A DNA stretch of 35,161 nucleotides from Phormidium tanganyikae FI6-MK23 (GCA_019359175.1 JAHHHU010000035.1:1-35161); one strand, 5' to 3'. Shown: positions 25,732 to 35,040, numbered from the stretch's first letter. Numbers and translations are program-made. Notes: generated from the letters alone by a model not told the origin.

Positions 25732-26832
25732 TTACTTCCGTTCGGGATGTGCCGACACTTCAGGCGGCGGATTACCTAACATATTAATCGCTGCAATCAG
25801 TTGATACAGCTTACCTAAATCGCGCTGATTAAAATTCAGCATCAAGCGAGGTAATTGATACGTTTCGTCGTGCGCTTCTTGAGGAAGTGGTTTCGTTTTC
25901 TCGATTCTGCCTGTGACGATGATTTCTTTAAAGCGATCGTTCAATTCATGGACTGCCGCATCGCTCAATTCAGTTTTCAACCGCAGGACTAACTGACTGC
26001 CGACATAGCGACTAGAGTGATACACCTGATAGAAGTTAGAAATCGCAGCGCACGCGACATCAATATCATCTGTAATTGTGTACAAACTCGGATCGTCTGG
26101 GCTGATCAAACCGCGTTTCATCAACTGTTTATCGATGTACTCCGCCCAGTCATCCCAGTATCTTCCACCGGGTTTGTCGATGAGTACCAACGGCACCGGA
26201 GCCGATTTTCCGGTTTGCGTCAGCGTCAAGCATTCAAACGCTTCGTCCTGAGTGCCAAATCCGCCGGGAAAAAGCGCTAACGCATCGCTTTCTCTTAAGA
26301 AAAATACTTTTCGAGTGAAAAAGTACTTAAACGGAATCAGCTTCGGATCGCCTTCGATAAAGGGATTCGCGCCCTGCTCAAACGGCAATTGAATATTCAG
26401 CCCAAATGACTTTTCCGCCCCTGCGCCCTCGTTCCCCGCCTCCATGATGCCGCCACCCGCACCCGTGATCACCATGTAGCCCTGCTGCGTTACACATTGT
26501 GCAAACTCTTTGGCGATCTGATACTCTTCGGTATTCGCCTTGATTCGAGCAGAGCCGAAAATTGCGATCTTCCGCACATGGCGATAGGGATAAAACACGG
26601 TAAACGCTCGCTCCATATCTTGCAGCGACGCATTGAGAATTTTCCAATCTAAGCGATCGATTTCACTCCCAGACATTCCTACGATCAGATTCAGCGCTTG
26701 AGCAATCAGCGCCCCGTGTTGCAGATTCGGCAACTGATCGAGGAGATCATTCAGCGTCGATCGTAAGGGTTCGACATTCAACACTGATCGAGTGGATTGG
26801 GGAAATTCGGACGGAGACGGGTCTGCAGACAT
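25732..26832 (-). CDS. LOG-family (Rossmann-fold) protein
   Basis: The 366-residue protein has the lysine-decarboxylase-like/LOG fold: IAIFGSARI, ITGAGGGIMEAGNEGA, FFTRKVFF and PGGFGTQDEAFE (the PGGxGTxxE phosphoribosyl-hydrolase motif). LOG proteins release free cytokinin-type bases from nucleotides; this longer cyanobacterial form has about 80 extra N-terminal and 90 C-terminal residues, and its substrate is unknown. Its start is ATG 26832; trxA lies upstream on the same strand, separated by a terminator. Confidence 0.88.
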   Translation of the reverse strand: MSADPSPSEFPQSTRSVLNVEPLRSTLNDLLDQLPNLQHGALIAQALNLIVGMSGSEIDRLDWKILNASLQDMERAFTVFYPYRHVRKIAIFGSARIKANTEEYQIAKEFAQCVTQQGYMVITGAGGGIMEAGNEGAGAEKSFGLNIQLPFEQGANPFIEGDPKLIPFKYFFTRKVFFLRESDALALFPGGFGTQDEAFECLTLTQTGKSAPVPLVLIDKPGGRYWDDWAEYIDKQLMKRGLISPDDPSLYTITDDIDVACAAISNFYQVYHSSRYVGSQLVLRLKTELSDAAVHELNDRFKEIIVTGRIEKTKPLPQEAHDETYQLPRLMLNFNQRDLGKLYQLIAAINMLGNPPPEVSAHPERK

Positions 26833-26901
26833 GAACGCTTCCTCACAAGGGCATTCTATTGTAACGAGATTGGGCAGGATGCGAAGCCCGCATCGATGCT
26901 G

Positions 26902-26931
26902 AAAAACGCCCCAGCAGTAAACTCTGGAGCG
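26902..26931 (-). terminator. Intrinsic terminator after trxA
   Basis: On the minus strand CGCTCCAG pairs with CTGGGGCG (eight pairs, one G-T) around a nine-base loop and is followed by TTTTT. It begins 58 bases past the trxA stop and separates trxA from the LOG-family gene. Confidence 0.85.
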
Positions 26932-26988
26932 TCATCAGCAGTGTGAAAAATAAATTTAGCAAATGAGACGAATCCAGGGGGGGTAATC

Positions 26989-27312
26989 TTAAAGATGCTT
27001 GTCGAGCGTATTGGAAAGCGTAGATTTGGGGACAGCACCGACCACCATATCGACGCGCTGACCGCCTTTGAAAATCATCAGCGTGGGAATACTGCGAATT
27101 CCAAACTTGCTGGCGACACCAGGATTTTCATCGGTGTTGAGTTTGACCACTTTGATTTTGCCTTCGTATTGCGCTGCAATCTCATCGACAACAGGCGCAA
27201 CCATCCGACACGGCCCACACCAAGGTGCCCAGAAATCCACAAGAACTGGGACTTCACTCTGAAGCACTTCCTGATCAAACGAAGAATCCGTAACTTGTGC
27301 GGTTGCTGACAT
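26989..27312 (-). CDS. trxA: Thioredoxin
   Basis: A 107-residue classical m-type thioredoxin with the WCGPC active site at residues 31-35, [14 protein letters not shown], the cis-Pro loop [10 protein letters not shown], and KLNTDENP. It reduces disulfides in target proteins with electrons from ferredoxin- or NADPH-thioredoxin reductase. I chose ATG 27312 (MSATAQVTD); the longer open frame upstream carries a terminator hairpin and is not coding. AAGGA lies 11 bases before the start. Confidence 0.96.
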   Translation of the reverse strand: MSATAQVTDSSFDQEVLQSEVPVLVDFWAPWCGPCRMVAPVVDEIAAQYEGKIKVVKLNTDENPGVASKFGIRSIPTLMIFKGGQRVDMVVGAVPKSTLSNTLDKHL

Positions 27313-27648
27313 TCCTGAAAATCCTTGCCTTTGTTTCATTTGACGAAATTCTAACATAGCAAAAATGGCAGGATTCATTCTCAGCCCAGACATAATTAGA
27401 TACAAACTCGCGGGCCAAAGCAGTTTAAAAATAAGGAACCGCCTAAACCGAAGTCCAGGCGGAGTGTGGTGTGAGGAGTGAACGGAAACATACGTCTCCG
27501 CTTTCTCTATTCTAGACGACGGATTTCGTTTTACCAGGCAATCTTGCAAGTCCTGCAAAACTCTTAACCATTCGATGAAAAGATTATTTCGCGATCGCAA
27601 TCTGTAAAAGAAAGAGAATGCGATCGCAGAATATAGAGCGATCGAGAA
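27313..27648 (-). promoter_or_regulatory. guaB3-trxA intergenic region with a hairpin
   Basis: In these 336 bases CCGCCT (27439-27444) and AGGCGG (27457-27462) form a six-base stem, followed on the minus strand by TTCCTTATTTTT, a moderate terminator for guaB3. The trxA promoter should lie between the hairpin and 27312. Just upstream of the hairpin (minus strand) is TTCACTCCTCACAC, as at the ndhH terminator. Confidence 0.55.
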
Positions 27649-28812
27649 CTATTTACCCATGCCTAGCTGCTGCGCTTTTTGATAGACTTTGCCTTCTGTC
27701 AACAAGGACGGAGCAATCACGACATCGACTCGCTGCATTTCTTTGATGTCTTTTGCACCGAGCGTTCCCATGCTCGTTTGCAGGGCACCCAGTAAGTTAT
27801 GCGTTCCATCGTCTAATTGAGCCGGCCCGCGTAAGATTTGTTCCAGCGTTCCTGTTGTTCCGACTCGAATTCGGGTTCCTCTCGGTAGGACTGGGCTAGG
27901 GGTTGCCATGCCCCAATGAAATCCACGACCCGGTGCTTCTTTGGCGCGGGCAAACGGCGATCCGATCATGACTGCATCAGCACCACAGGCAATACATTTA
28001 CAGATATCGCCGCCTGTGATCAGTCCGCCATCTGCAATCACGGGAACATACCGCCCTGTTTCACGCTGGTAGTCGTCGCGGGCAGCGGCACAGTCGGCAA
28101 CGGCTGTCGCTTGCGGAACTCCTACGCCCAGAACGCCTCTGGAAGTACAAGCTGCACCCGGCCCGATTCCAACGAGAACAGCAGCGGCTCCAGCTTTCAT
28201 TAGATTGAGGGTGACTTCGTAAGTAACGCAGTTTCCGAGAATCACGGGAATCGGCATTTCTTCGCAGAATTTCGCTAAATCTAAAGGTGCGATCGATTCC
28301 GGCGATAAGTGCGCGGTCGAAACAACCGTTGCTTGAATAAAGAACAAATCGGCTCCAGCTTTTGCGGCAATCTGTCCAAATTGACTTGCACCCGCCGGAG
28401 TCGCACTCACTGCCGCGATTCCACCTTGGGATTTGATTTCTCGAATGCGCTTTTCGACCAGTTCAGGTTTAATCGGCTGCGCGTAAAGTTCTTGCATCAA
28501 CGGCACGTATTCCGTTGTTCCGACTTCGGCAATGCGATCGAGAATCGGATTTGGATCTTCGTAACGAGTTTGAATCCCTTCGATATTCAGCACGCCTAAT
28601 GCTCCCAACTGTGAGAGCTTCACCGCCATGCCAACATCCACCACGCCATCCATTGCGGAGGCGATGATTGGAATTTCGCGATCGATGCCGCCGATCGTCC
28701 AGCGCGTATCTGCCAGTTTCGGATCGAGTGTCCGCTGTCCTGGAGAAAGCGCAATTTCATCGAAACCATATGCTCTTCGAGCCGTTTTGCCCCTGCCGAT
28801 TTGAATATCCAC
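27649..28812 (-). CDS. guaB3: GuaB3-type IMP dehydrogenase/GMP reductase family protein
   Basis: The 387-residue TIM-barrel protein is the short, CBS-less GuaB3 form. It begins [20 protein letters not shown] and has the catalytic loop [18 protein letters not shown] with its Cys, then [13 protein letters not shown]. GuaB3 from a cyanobacterium has been described as a GMP reductase; from sequence alone IMPDH-type activity cannot be excluded. I chose GTG 28812 because GGGGA lies eight bases upstream and it gives the usual 387 residues; a TTG at 28827 would add five. It is followed by trxA. Confidence 0.9.
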   Translation of the reverse strand: MDIQIGRGKTARRAYGFDEIALSPGQRTLDPKLADTRWTIGGIDREIPIIASAMDGVVDVGMAVKLSQLGALGVLNIEGIQTRYEDPNPILDRIAEVGTTEYVPLMQELYAQPIKPELVEKRIREIKSQGGIAAVSATPAGASQFGQIAAKAGADLFFIQATVVSTAHLSPESIAPLDLAKFCEEMPIPVILGNCVTYEVTLNLMKAGAAAVLVGIGPGAACTSRGVLGVGVPQATAVADCAAARDDYQRETGRYVPVIADGGLITGGDICKCIACGADAVMIGSPFARAKEAPGRGFHWGMATPSPVLPRGTRIRVGTTGTLEQILRGPAQLDDGTHNLLGALQTSMGTLGAKDIKEMQRVDVVIAPSLLTEGKVYQKAQQLGMGK

Positions 28813-29085
28813 GCCAATGTTCCCCAAGAACTAATTGGATAAGAGTATCAAATTTCAATCCAACTTGTGTGAGAAAACCAAGGGGTTTCATCTGAGGTCT
28901 GATGATTTTGACCCAGTGTTAGGCAGACAACAACACAGGCAATTTATAGGGGTCAGCTTTGTTATGATGTGGTGAGCAAGTATCGCAATAAATTCTAGAG
29001 TTGCTTGCTTGGGATGTATCATATCGGACAAGAGAATTGGAGCCGGAACGATGACGCTGGATCAGTCTCTCATTGCCCAACACTT

Positions 29086-29970
29086 TTATTGATGAAGTGA
29101 TCGCTTCTTCGGATCGGTTTCGCCCATTTTTGAATACAGTTTCGTCACTGCAAATACAAGCAGAAATAAACAAAATTGAACGAGAACAATACTTGGGCCT
29201 GACGGAAAGTTGAACACGCCAGAAACAAGCATTCCAGCAATGCTACTCAGTCCCCCGATCGCAACTGACCAGCTTAGATACGGTTTAAATTGGTGACTCA
29301 AGAGTTTCGCTGTTGCAGCAGGAATTACCAGAAACGCATTGACTAAAAGAATGCCGATCGCTTTAATTGCTACTGCGACCGTTAGCGATAAAAGCACCAC
29401 AAACAAATAACGATGAAACTGAATCGAAACGCCTTGAACTTTCGCAACGGCTTGATTGAGAGTCAGCAGAATTTGCTGGCGCAACGTTGCAAGCAGAATC
29501 GAAACGCTCACGATTAACAGCAATGCGGTAAGCGAAATATCTGTCCAAGTGACAGCGAGAATGTCACCAAACAGAATATTCATCAAATTGCCGCGATAGC
29601 CTTGAATGAATGTGGTGAGAATCACCCCGATCGCTAATGCGCCCGACAACACAATATTGAGGACGCTATCGCTCCACAAATCGGTTTGATCAATTAAATA
29701 GAGAACCGCAACTCCAAACAGCAGCGTGAATGGGAGCAGCGTCCAGGTCGGATCGACTTGAATCAGAACGCCGATCGCAATTCCCACGAGTGCCGCGTGT
29801 CCGACCGCATGAGAGAAGAACGACAACTGCCGCAACGCCACGAAGCTGCCCAAAAAACCGCACAGCAATCCCATCAGAACGCCTGCCACGATCGCACGTT
29901 GCATAAAAGGATATTGCAGCAGATTGATTAAATTAGTGCTGATGTCGGTAACGGCTAAAACCAGATCCAT
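29086..29970 (-). CDS. znuB: Zinc ABC transporter permease ZnuB
   Basis: The roughly 294-residue polytopic protein of the ABC-3 (zinc/manganese permease) family has about eight to nine helices, with the conserved GLLCGFLGSFVALRQLSFFS near the start, HAALVGIAIG, and LLVNAFLVIPAATAKLL. It forms the membrane channel for ZnuA-delivered metal. The start is uncertain: ATG 29970 is proposed (overlapping znuC by 38 bases), while ATG 29904 is also possible and 30003 seems too far upstream. It is last in the operon. Confidence 0.9.
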   Translation of the reverse strand: MDLVLAVTDISTNLINLLQYPFMQRAIVAGVLMGLLCGFLGSFVALRQLSFFSHAVGHAALVGIAIGVLIQVDPTWTLLPFTLLFGVAVLYLIDQTDLWSDSVLNIVLSGALAIGVILTTFIQGYRGNLMNILFGDILAVTWTDISLTALLLIVSVSILLATLRQQILLTLNQAVAKVQGVSIQFHRYLFVVLLSLTVAVAIKAIGILLVNAFLVIPAATAKLLSHQFKPYLSWSVAIGGLSSIAGMLVSGVFNFPSGPSIVLVQFCLFLLVFAVTKLYSKMGETDPKKRSLHQ

Positions 29971-30655
29971 AAGTTTGAAGCAGATTATCGCGGGATAAAG
30001 CAATCTCCGGTTTGCCTGTGCAAATCAGCGATCGATTAAGGCACAAGACGTAATTGCAGTGTCGATTGACCATATCAAGATCGTGAGAAACCTGCAAGAC
30101 TGTCCAGCTTTCTTCGCGCTGTAGTTCGTTGAGCAAGCTGAAAAATTCTGCTTCACCTTGAACATCGACTTCTGCAAAGGCTTCATCGAGAACGAGTAAT
30201 TTCCGAGGTGTGACCAGACAATATGCCAACAGAACGCGCTTGAGTTCACCACCGCTCAACGTGCCGATCGCTTGATCGCGCAGATGCAGCGCGTTCACTC
30301 GCTGTAAGGCTTGCACGATCGCGGCTTTTTTATGCCCGTCGCTCTGACCCAGCGCAACTAATTCACCGACCGAAATCGGGAAACTGCGATCGAAGATGAA
30401 ATTTTGCGGCATATAGCCGATTTGCGATCGCAGATTTCCTAAGCGGCGAATTGGGCGACCGAAAAGCTCGATCGAACCAGAAGCTTTCGGGAGAAGATCT
30501 AAAACGGCTTGAACGAGCGTACTTTTTCCAGAACCGTTTGGGCCTACGATCGCAGCGGAACTGCCAGCGGGAAGTTCAAATGAGACATTTTCGAGTGCGG
30601 TGTACCGTCCCCGCAGAACGGTCAACCCTTCGACTTTGAGAATTGGGCTAATCAC
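29933..30655 (-). CDS. znuC: Zinc ABC transporter ATP-binding protein ZnuC
   Basis: A 240-residue ABC ATPase with Walker A (GPNGSGKST), Q-loop region IGYMPQN, signature LSGGELKR and Walker B (LLVLDEAFAE). It powers ZnuB. The GTG start at 30655 overlaps the znuA stop by four bases (GTGA), indicating coupled translation, and its 3' end overlaps znuB. Confidence 0.93.
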   Translation of the reverse strand: MISPILKVEGLTVLRGRYTALENVSFELPAGSSAAIVGPNGSGKSTLVQAVLDLLPKASGSIELFGRPIRRLGNLRSQIGYMPQNFIFDRSFPISVGELVALGQSDGHKKAAIVQALQRVNALHLRDQAIGTLSGGELKRVLLAYCLVTPRKLLVLDEAFAEVDVQGEAEFFSLLNELQREESWTVLQVSHDLDMVNRHCNYVLCLNRSLICTGKPEIALSRDNLLQTYGSGFSRYRHQH

Positions 30656-31638
30656 TTGAACGCGGCTTCTAAAGTTTGCAAATTCGATCTCATTGCTGTG
30701 AAGTAATGCTGTGGATCAGTTTGTCCGGCTTCTAGGGAGTCTAGAGGGCGCAGTTTGAGGTTGAGATCTTTAGAAAGACCGTCGAGGAGTTTGTTATCGA
30801 CTCCAGGTTCGCTAAAGAGCGCTTTTGCCTGAAATTGTTTTACGGTATCGATCGTTTCTTTTACATCTGCTGGAGAGAGTTGATCTTCGGGAAGTTCGAC
30901 GACTGCAACTTGTTTAAGTTGATATCGCTTTGCAAGATAAGGAAAAGCATCATGGAACGTGATGAATGTACGATCGCGAAATTTGCCTAATCCTTGCTCA
31001 AACTCGGTGTTTAAGGCTGTTAGTTGTTGGAGATACGCGATCGCGTTTGCTTCGTATTTCGCTTTGTTCGGTGGATCAGCAGCGATCAATCCATCACGAA
31101 TATTTTCAACTTGTTGCTTTGCCAAAACGGGGTCAAGCCAAACGTGAGGATTTCCAGCGGCGTGATCGTGACCCTGTTCTTTTCCGGTGTGAACGACTTG
31201 CGAGAGTTGATCGATCGCTTGAATTCCTTGGCTCGCATCGACGACCTTGAGTTTTGAGTTTTGTGCGCTTTTGAGGGTGCTGTCTAAAAATTCTTCGATT
31301 CCTAGTCCGTTTTTGACCACGACATCGCTCTGCGCTAGGGTCTGCACGTCCGCAGGCGTGGATTGATATTCATGCACCTCCGTTCCGGGCTTGATCAACA
31401 TATCAACTTGGGCAGCATCTCCCGCAACGGCTTTGGTGAAGAGATAAACCGGGAGAAAGGTCGCGACAACGCGCAGTTTTTTCTCTGTGTTGGCAGCGGG
31501 AGAAGTTTGTGCTGTTCCGCTGGCTTGCGGAGGGGCGGATTGACTACAGCTTACAAGCAGTCCGGAGGCAGTCCCCGACAGCAAAAGCGAAGTGATGAGG
31601 AGTTTAGCAAGCGGGGGGCGACTTAGAATCCTTTTCAT
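30652..31638 (-). CDS. znuA: Zinc-binding lipoprotein ZnuA
   Basis: The 328-residue substrate-binding lipoprotein of the A-I cluster (zinc/manganese) family has a lipoprotein signal with lipobox LLVSC (Cys31). Likely metal ligands are His in GTEVHEYQ, His in NPHVWLDP and His in ITFHDAFPY; three His rather than two His plus Glu points to zinc. A short flexible loop with GHDHAAG replaces the long His-rich loop of E. coli ZnuA. It is the first gene of znuA-znuC-znuB. Confidence 0.93.
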   Translation of the reverse strand: MKRILSRPPLAKLLITSLLLSGTASGLLVSCSQSAPPQASGTAQTSPAANTEKKLRVVATFLPVYLFTKAVAGDAAQVDMLIKPGTEVHEYQSTPADVQTLAQSDVVVKNGLGIEEFLDSTLKSAQNSKLKVVDASQGIQAIDQLSQVVHTGKEQGHDHAAGNPHVWLDPVLAKQQVENIRDGLIAADPPNKAKYEANAIAYLQQLTALNTEFEQGLGKFRDRTFITFHDAFPYLAKRYQLKQVAVVELPEDQLSPADVKETIDTVKQFQAKALFSEPGVDNKLLDGLSKDLNLKLRPLDSLEAGQTDPQHYFTAMRSNLQTLEAAFK

Positions 31639-31684
31639 CTGAAAAATGTGCCTACTGGGAAGACCCTTTTCATCCTACATTGAG

Positions 31685-31697
31685 AATGAGTCTCATT
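31685..31697. promoter_or_regulatory. Candidate Zur/Fur-type operator upstream of znuA
   Basis: AATGAGTCTCATT is a perfect palindrome 47 bases upstream of the znuA start, in the context GAGAATGAGTCTCATTTTAA and followed by an AT-rich stretch (ATTATTCATGATATTG) that may hold the promoter. Fur-family operators are AT-rich inverted repeats of this length, and zinc-uptake operons are usually repressed by Zur. The centre differs from the textbook TGATAATNATTATCA, so the assignment is tentative. Confidence 0.5.
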
Positions 31698-31756
31698 TTA
31701 ATTATTCATGATATTGTAACCTCAGTCCGATGAGCTTGTCGCTTCGATTGTGTCTC

Positions 31757-31880
31757 GCCCGTGAATGGAATTCCGGGCTAACTGAACAAAGTCCCCTTCA
31801 GTGGACTGCAACCCTCAAACCCGCTCTTAGTCCTCGAAGGAGGACTTCGCACCGTTAGCCCCGAATTCTATTCCGGGGCG
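31757..31880. repeat. Structured dispersed repeat between znuA and rqcH
   Basis: An outer inverted repeat (31757-31783 with 31854-31880, 23 of 27 paired; core GAATTC and GGGCTAAC) encloses two hairpins: AGTCC...GGACT at 31790-31807 and AGTCCTCGAAGGAGGACT at 31829-31846. The shape is a cruciform with two inner arms. Short sequences of this type (a pair of AGTCC hairpins inside GGGCTAAC arms) look like a family of small dispersed elements seen in cyanobacterial genomes. It contains no gene. Confidence 0.75.
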
Positions 31881-32286
31881 GATGAGCAACGAAGCGCAAA
31901 GACTTGTCGAATCGGCGTTATTTCAACGTTGTCGATCGAGTATTAATTCTCACAATATTTACGCAGCTTATCGAACCGTTCACGAGTTCTATCTGTTCTG
32001 CACTCGATCAAACGAATTTCTGCCTGTTCGATAAACTACAATTCTTCTTATCAAATACTGATAAAAATAAAGAGCCAACTTGTAGAAAAGCTGGCTCAAG
32101 ATCAACCTGTTGTCGTTTCACATTGGAGAAAACCCATTCTGCGCGTTTCCCAACTTGCAGCGGGCTTCATAGAGTAATAATCCCTATCTGCTGAACATTG
32201 TAACAACAAACACAAAAAATTCGTGACGAAACTTCATGGTTTCCGGACATATCTCCCCCTGATGGTAGATTCGGTCAGGCAGAAGT
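31881..32286. other. Gene-free stretch downstream of rqcH with a hairpin
   Basis: No convincing gene. The plus-strand frame at 31904-32194 is low in protein-like features. GAGCCA (32072-32077) and TGGCTC (32092-32097) form a hairpin; on the minus strand it is followed by TTTATTTTTATC and may end rqcH transcription, about 190 bases after its stop. Confidence 0.45.
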
Positions 32287-34029
32287 TTAACTGATGGGTT
32301 TAGCTTCGATTGCGATTTCTTTCCCTTGCTGCGGTTGTCCCCAAATCACCCGCTCTTGTTTGTAGATAACGGTCCCAGGCTTTGCGCCCTTGGGCTTGTA
32401 AACGTGCTTCGGCTCTGTGTAAATCACTGGAACTTGCTCACTTTGCCGTGCGCGACTGTGATAAGCCGCTAAATTTGCCGTGAATTGCAGATCTTTTTCG
32501 TCTGCGATCGCTCCCGGTTCGAGGCGTAACAGAACGTGGCTCCCCGGAATTTCCTGAGTGTGGAACCACAAATCGTATTCGGTGGCGGTTCGGAAGGTGA
32601 GCTGATCGTTTTGGCGATTGTTGCGACCGATGAGGAGTTCAAACCCGCTCGGCGTTTTGTAGCGGTGGGGCTGAATTGCAGAATCCTGCTGAGTGACTGC
32701 TTTGCGATATTCGGAGCCTTCGAGGTAGCCTTCTTGCACCAGTTCGTCTCGGATTTCTTCGAGTCCTTTGAGATCGTCGGGCGTTTCGTACTTCTCGAAT
32801 TGAGCGATCGCGGTTTCGATCTCTTCTAAATAGGAAATTTCCGTTTGCACCGCTTCGAGTAAGGGTTCGATCGCGGCACGAGTTCGTTTTAATTTCTGAT
32901 GTTGCTTGTAAAGGGCTTGAGCGTTTGAGACTGCATTTTTTTCAGGATCGAGCGGGATTTTTACAGGCTCCTCGGTTTCAAAGTCGAGAAGCTCGATCGA
33001 TTTCATTCCCGGTTCCCACTGGTGCAGATTCGCCATTAATAAATCGGCTTGCTGTTTGGCTTGGTCGGCACGATCCGACCGATCTAATCGACTTTCAAAA
33101 CCTGCCGCTTTGACCCGCAGTTTGTTGAGAACATTGTTGAGCTTTTGAGTAATTTGATGACGAAGCTGCGTGAATTCTTGCTGATTGAGTTGGTCGCGAT
33201 AATAGCGATCGATCATTTGCTGGACGCTGATCGAATCACTTCCCCAAATCACCGTATATCCTTGCGGAGTGAATCCAGGGTGAAATCGATTGTTGTCGAT
33301 CGCATTGAGCCAAAAATGCCAGCACTCAAATAAGCGTTGCCATTCTGTATCGGTCAGTGTTTCCGTCGATCGATCTGGATCAAGTTCTGCTGCTTGCAAC
33401 ATCGATAAAACGAGCGCAGAACTTAGACCGCGATAAGCTTTGACTAGATTTTTGCGAATTGCACCCGGAACAAGACTGATGCGCGATCGCCATCGATCGA
33501 TTCCCTCTGCCAAACTGGGAGCCGGATCGAGTCGAGCGGGGGGAAGCTCATACGGCTGACCTGTTTGAATCGGGCGCACGCTCGATTGATTAGAACTCAC
33601 TTGATGGGCTGCAGTGACGATCGCATTGTCTTGATTCACCAGAATCGCATTGCTATATTGACCCATAACCTCAACATAGAGATGTGCCGATGCGGGTTCG
33701 CCTGGACGTTGAGCAAACTGTAGATCGATCGCTCTTTCCCAAGGTGACACAGGCTCGATCGCAACGAGCGCCAATCCGCTCAATTGATGCCGCAACTGCT
33801 GACTAAACGTAAAGGTATCAGGATCACGAGATGGCGGATCGCTGATATGAATTCGGGCGGCTTGGGGATGCCAAGAAAGCGTCAACCATCCACGTTTTTT
33901 CAACGTCCGCAACGCGACTAAAACGGTAAAGCGATCGCGTTGATACGCCTGTTCAAATCGGGCGGGAAGCCACTGCGATCGTAGTTCCGCACAACTTGCC
34001 ATCAGCGCTGTGAAATCAACTGGTTGCAT
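32287..34029 (-). CDS. rqcH: RqcH/NFACT-family ribosome-associated quality-control protein
   Basis: The 580-residue protein has the NFACT-N domain (MQPVDFTALMASCAELRSQW onward, with HLYVEVMGQYSNAILVN), a central coiled-coil (about 280-420, e.g. KHQKLKRTRAAIEPLLEAV) and a C-terminal NFACT-R domain (YDLWFHTQEIPGSHVLL, HVYKPKGAKPGTVIY). RqcH binds stalled 50S subunits with peptidyl-tRNA and adds C-terminal alanine tails. At the position of the Asp-Arg pair needed for tailing in B. subtilis (D97-R98) this protein has Glu98-Arg99 in PWERAIDL. The gene is monocistronic. Confidence 0.92.
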   Translation of the reverse strand: MQPVDFTALMASCAELRSQWLPARFEQAYQRDRFTVLVALRTLKKRGWLTLSWHPQAARIHISDPPSRDPDTFTFSQQLRHQLSGLALVAIEPVSPWERAIDLQFAQRPGEPASAHLYVEVMGQYSNAILVNQDNAIVTAAHQVSSNQSSVRPIQTGQPYELPPARLDPAPSLAEGIDRWRSRISLVPGAIRKNLVKAYRGLSSALVLSMLQAAELDPDRSTETLTDTEWQRLFECWHFWLNAIDNNRFHPGFTPQGYTVIWGSDSISVQQMIDRYYRDQLNQQEFTQLRHQITQKLNNVLNKLRVKAAGFESRLDRSDRADQAKQQADLLMANLHQWEPGMKSIELLDFETEEPVKIPLDPEKNAVSNAQALYKQHQKLKRTRAAIEPLLEAVQTEISYLEEIETAIAQFEKYETPDDLKGLEEIRDELVQEGYLEGSEYRKAVTQQDSAIQPHRYKTPSGFELLIGRNNRQNDQLTFRTATEYDLWFHTQEIPGSHVLLRLEPGAIADEKDLQFTANLAAYHSRARQSEQVPVIYTEPKHVYKPKGAKPGTVIYKQERVIWGQPQQGKEIAIEAKPIS

Positions 34030-34431
34030 ACCTTCACTCCCTTGTTATTCGCAATTTTGCGGTCGAGTGCAGGCCCAAACCGAATGTCACTATAGCAATT
34101 CTAATGAACTTGTGAGACGCATGAATTCTGCCCTCACCCTAAATCTCTCTCCCCAAGGGAGCTAGCGTGTACACACAAGTTGCTTGTCACTTCGTTTCAG
34201 TCGGCTTCTGTCCCCCAAATTTGGGGGACTTTGAAACTGAGAAATTCCTCAGTGTTCTAGAAATTCCTTTTGCTCAAAGTCCCCCAGAATGGGGGATTTA
34301 GGGGGCGAGAGGTCTAGGCAATAACAGACCAATCGACTTTGTGTGTACACAGTAGCCCCAAGGAAGAGGGACTTTGAATCTGTTCTTACCATACAAGGAG
34401 GTGGAAATAAGGGCAGACATCTTTGGGCTAG
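34030..34431. repeat. Nested repeat region: inverted-repeat element inside a second repeat
   Basis: A roughly 190-base element has ends CTAGCGTGTACACACAAG (34162-34179) and the reverse complement of CTACTGTGTACACACAAAG (34337-34355). It is flanked by imperfect direct repeats CCCCAAGGGAG (34151-34161) and CCCCAAGGAAG (34356-34366), and it could also be read as bounded by TA dinucleotides at 34163 and 34353. Within it a CCCCC/GGGGG palindrome (34211-34236 with 34275-34306) has the right arm AAGTCCCCCAGAATGGGGG that recurs at 6510-6538. The flanks look like a CCCTCACCCTAAA...GGGACTTTGAA repeat that was split by the insertion. No coding capacity. Confidence 0.7.
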
Positions 34432-35040
34432 TCAATTCGGAGAGTTTTGATTCCAAGCTCGATCGAACAATTGATAAGTCATTCACTCTGAGCAATACCA
34501 AAGGACTTTATAAATCTCGGATTGCTCAGAGAATTCTTTTAATCGATCGATGACTTCTGGTAATTGTTCTTCCAATAAAACGTCTCTCAGGTTCTCACTA
34601 ACTCGTTTGTGCAATGTAGGTAGGGGTTTGAGTAGTAAAGAGAAAAGGACTCCGATCGCGATTGGGTGTCCAGGTGAAAGGGTTGCCAATCGGTACGCAA
34701 GGCGACGCTGATTGATCGGATCAGTCGCTTCAGCTAATCGATTCTCTAAAGTTGCGATCGTACGTTCAAGCTGCAATGCCCCGGACTTTGAGGGTTTGGT
34801 GCTGGTGGGCTTAGTTTTCGTGGGTAGAGCAGTGAGAACTGAAAGCGCGATCGTATTCGTTGGATCAAGTGCGCTTAGATTTTCTGCGACTTGTAGTCGT
34901 AGTGTTAAATTTTCTGTTGAATTGATCAATCGCTCTAGCGTTGAGATTGCTTGTTTCGTATCGAGTTTATTTTTTCCTAGAATGTACGCCGCTTGCGCTG
35001 AAATGTTTCTGATTCGGTTGTGATTAAGATTGATTGTATA
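34432..35040 (-). pseudogene. HEAT-repeat (NACHT/STAND-type) protein remnant
   Basis: Read on the minus strand the frame has HEAT-like repeats: AAYILGKNKLDTKQAISTLE, LQVAENLSALDPTNTIA and LAYRLATLSPGHPIAIGVLF. It then reaches VLWYCSE, TGA at 34483-34485, and continues MTYQLFDRAWNQNSPN to TGA 34432-34434. Cyanobacterial NACHT-HEAT NTPases end with a CAQNMTYPxFYxAWH motif, which fits this tail, so the first TGA is a nonsense lesion. At the other side the frame ends at about 35040, where an IS630-type element begins (TATAGCGCTACC), leaving no start codon or NTPase domain. The 5' part was cut off by the insertion (inference). The intact gene would be a STAND-type signalling or defence NTPase. Confidence 0.7.

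Noticed and set aside
31904-32194. 96-codon plus-strand frame downstream of the znu operon
   Set aside because: No family pattern, no ribosome site, and it crosses a likely terminator hairpin.
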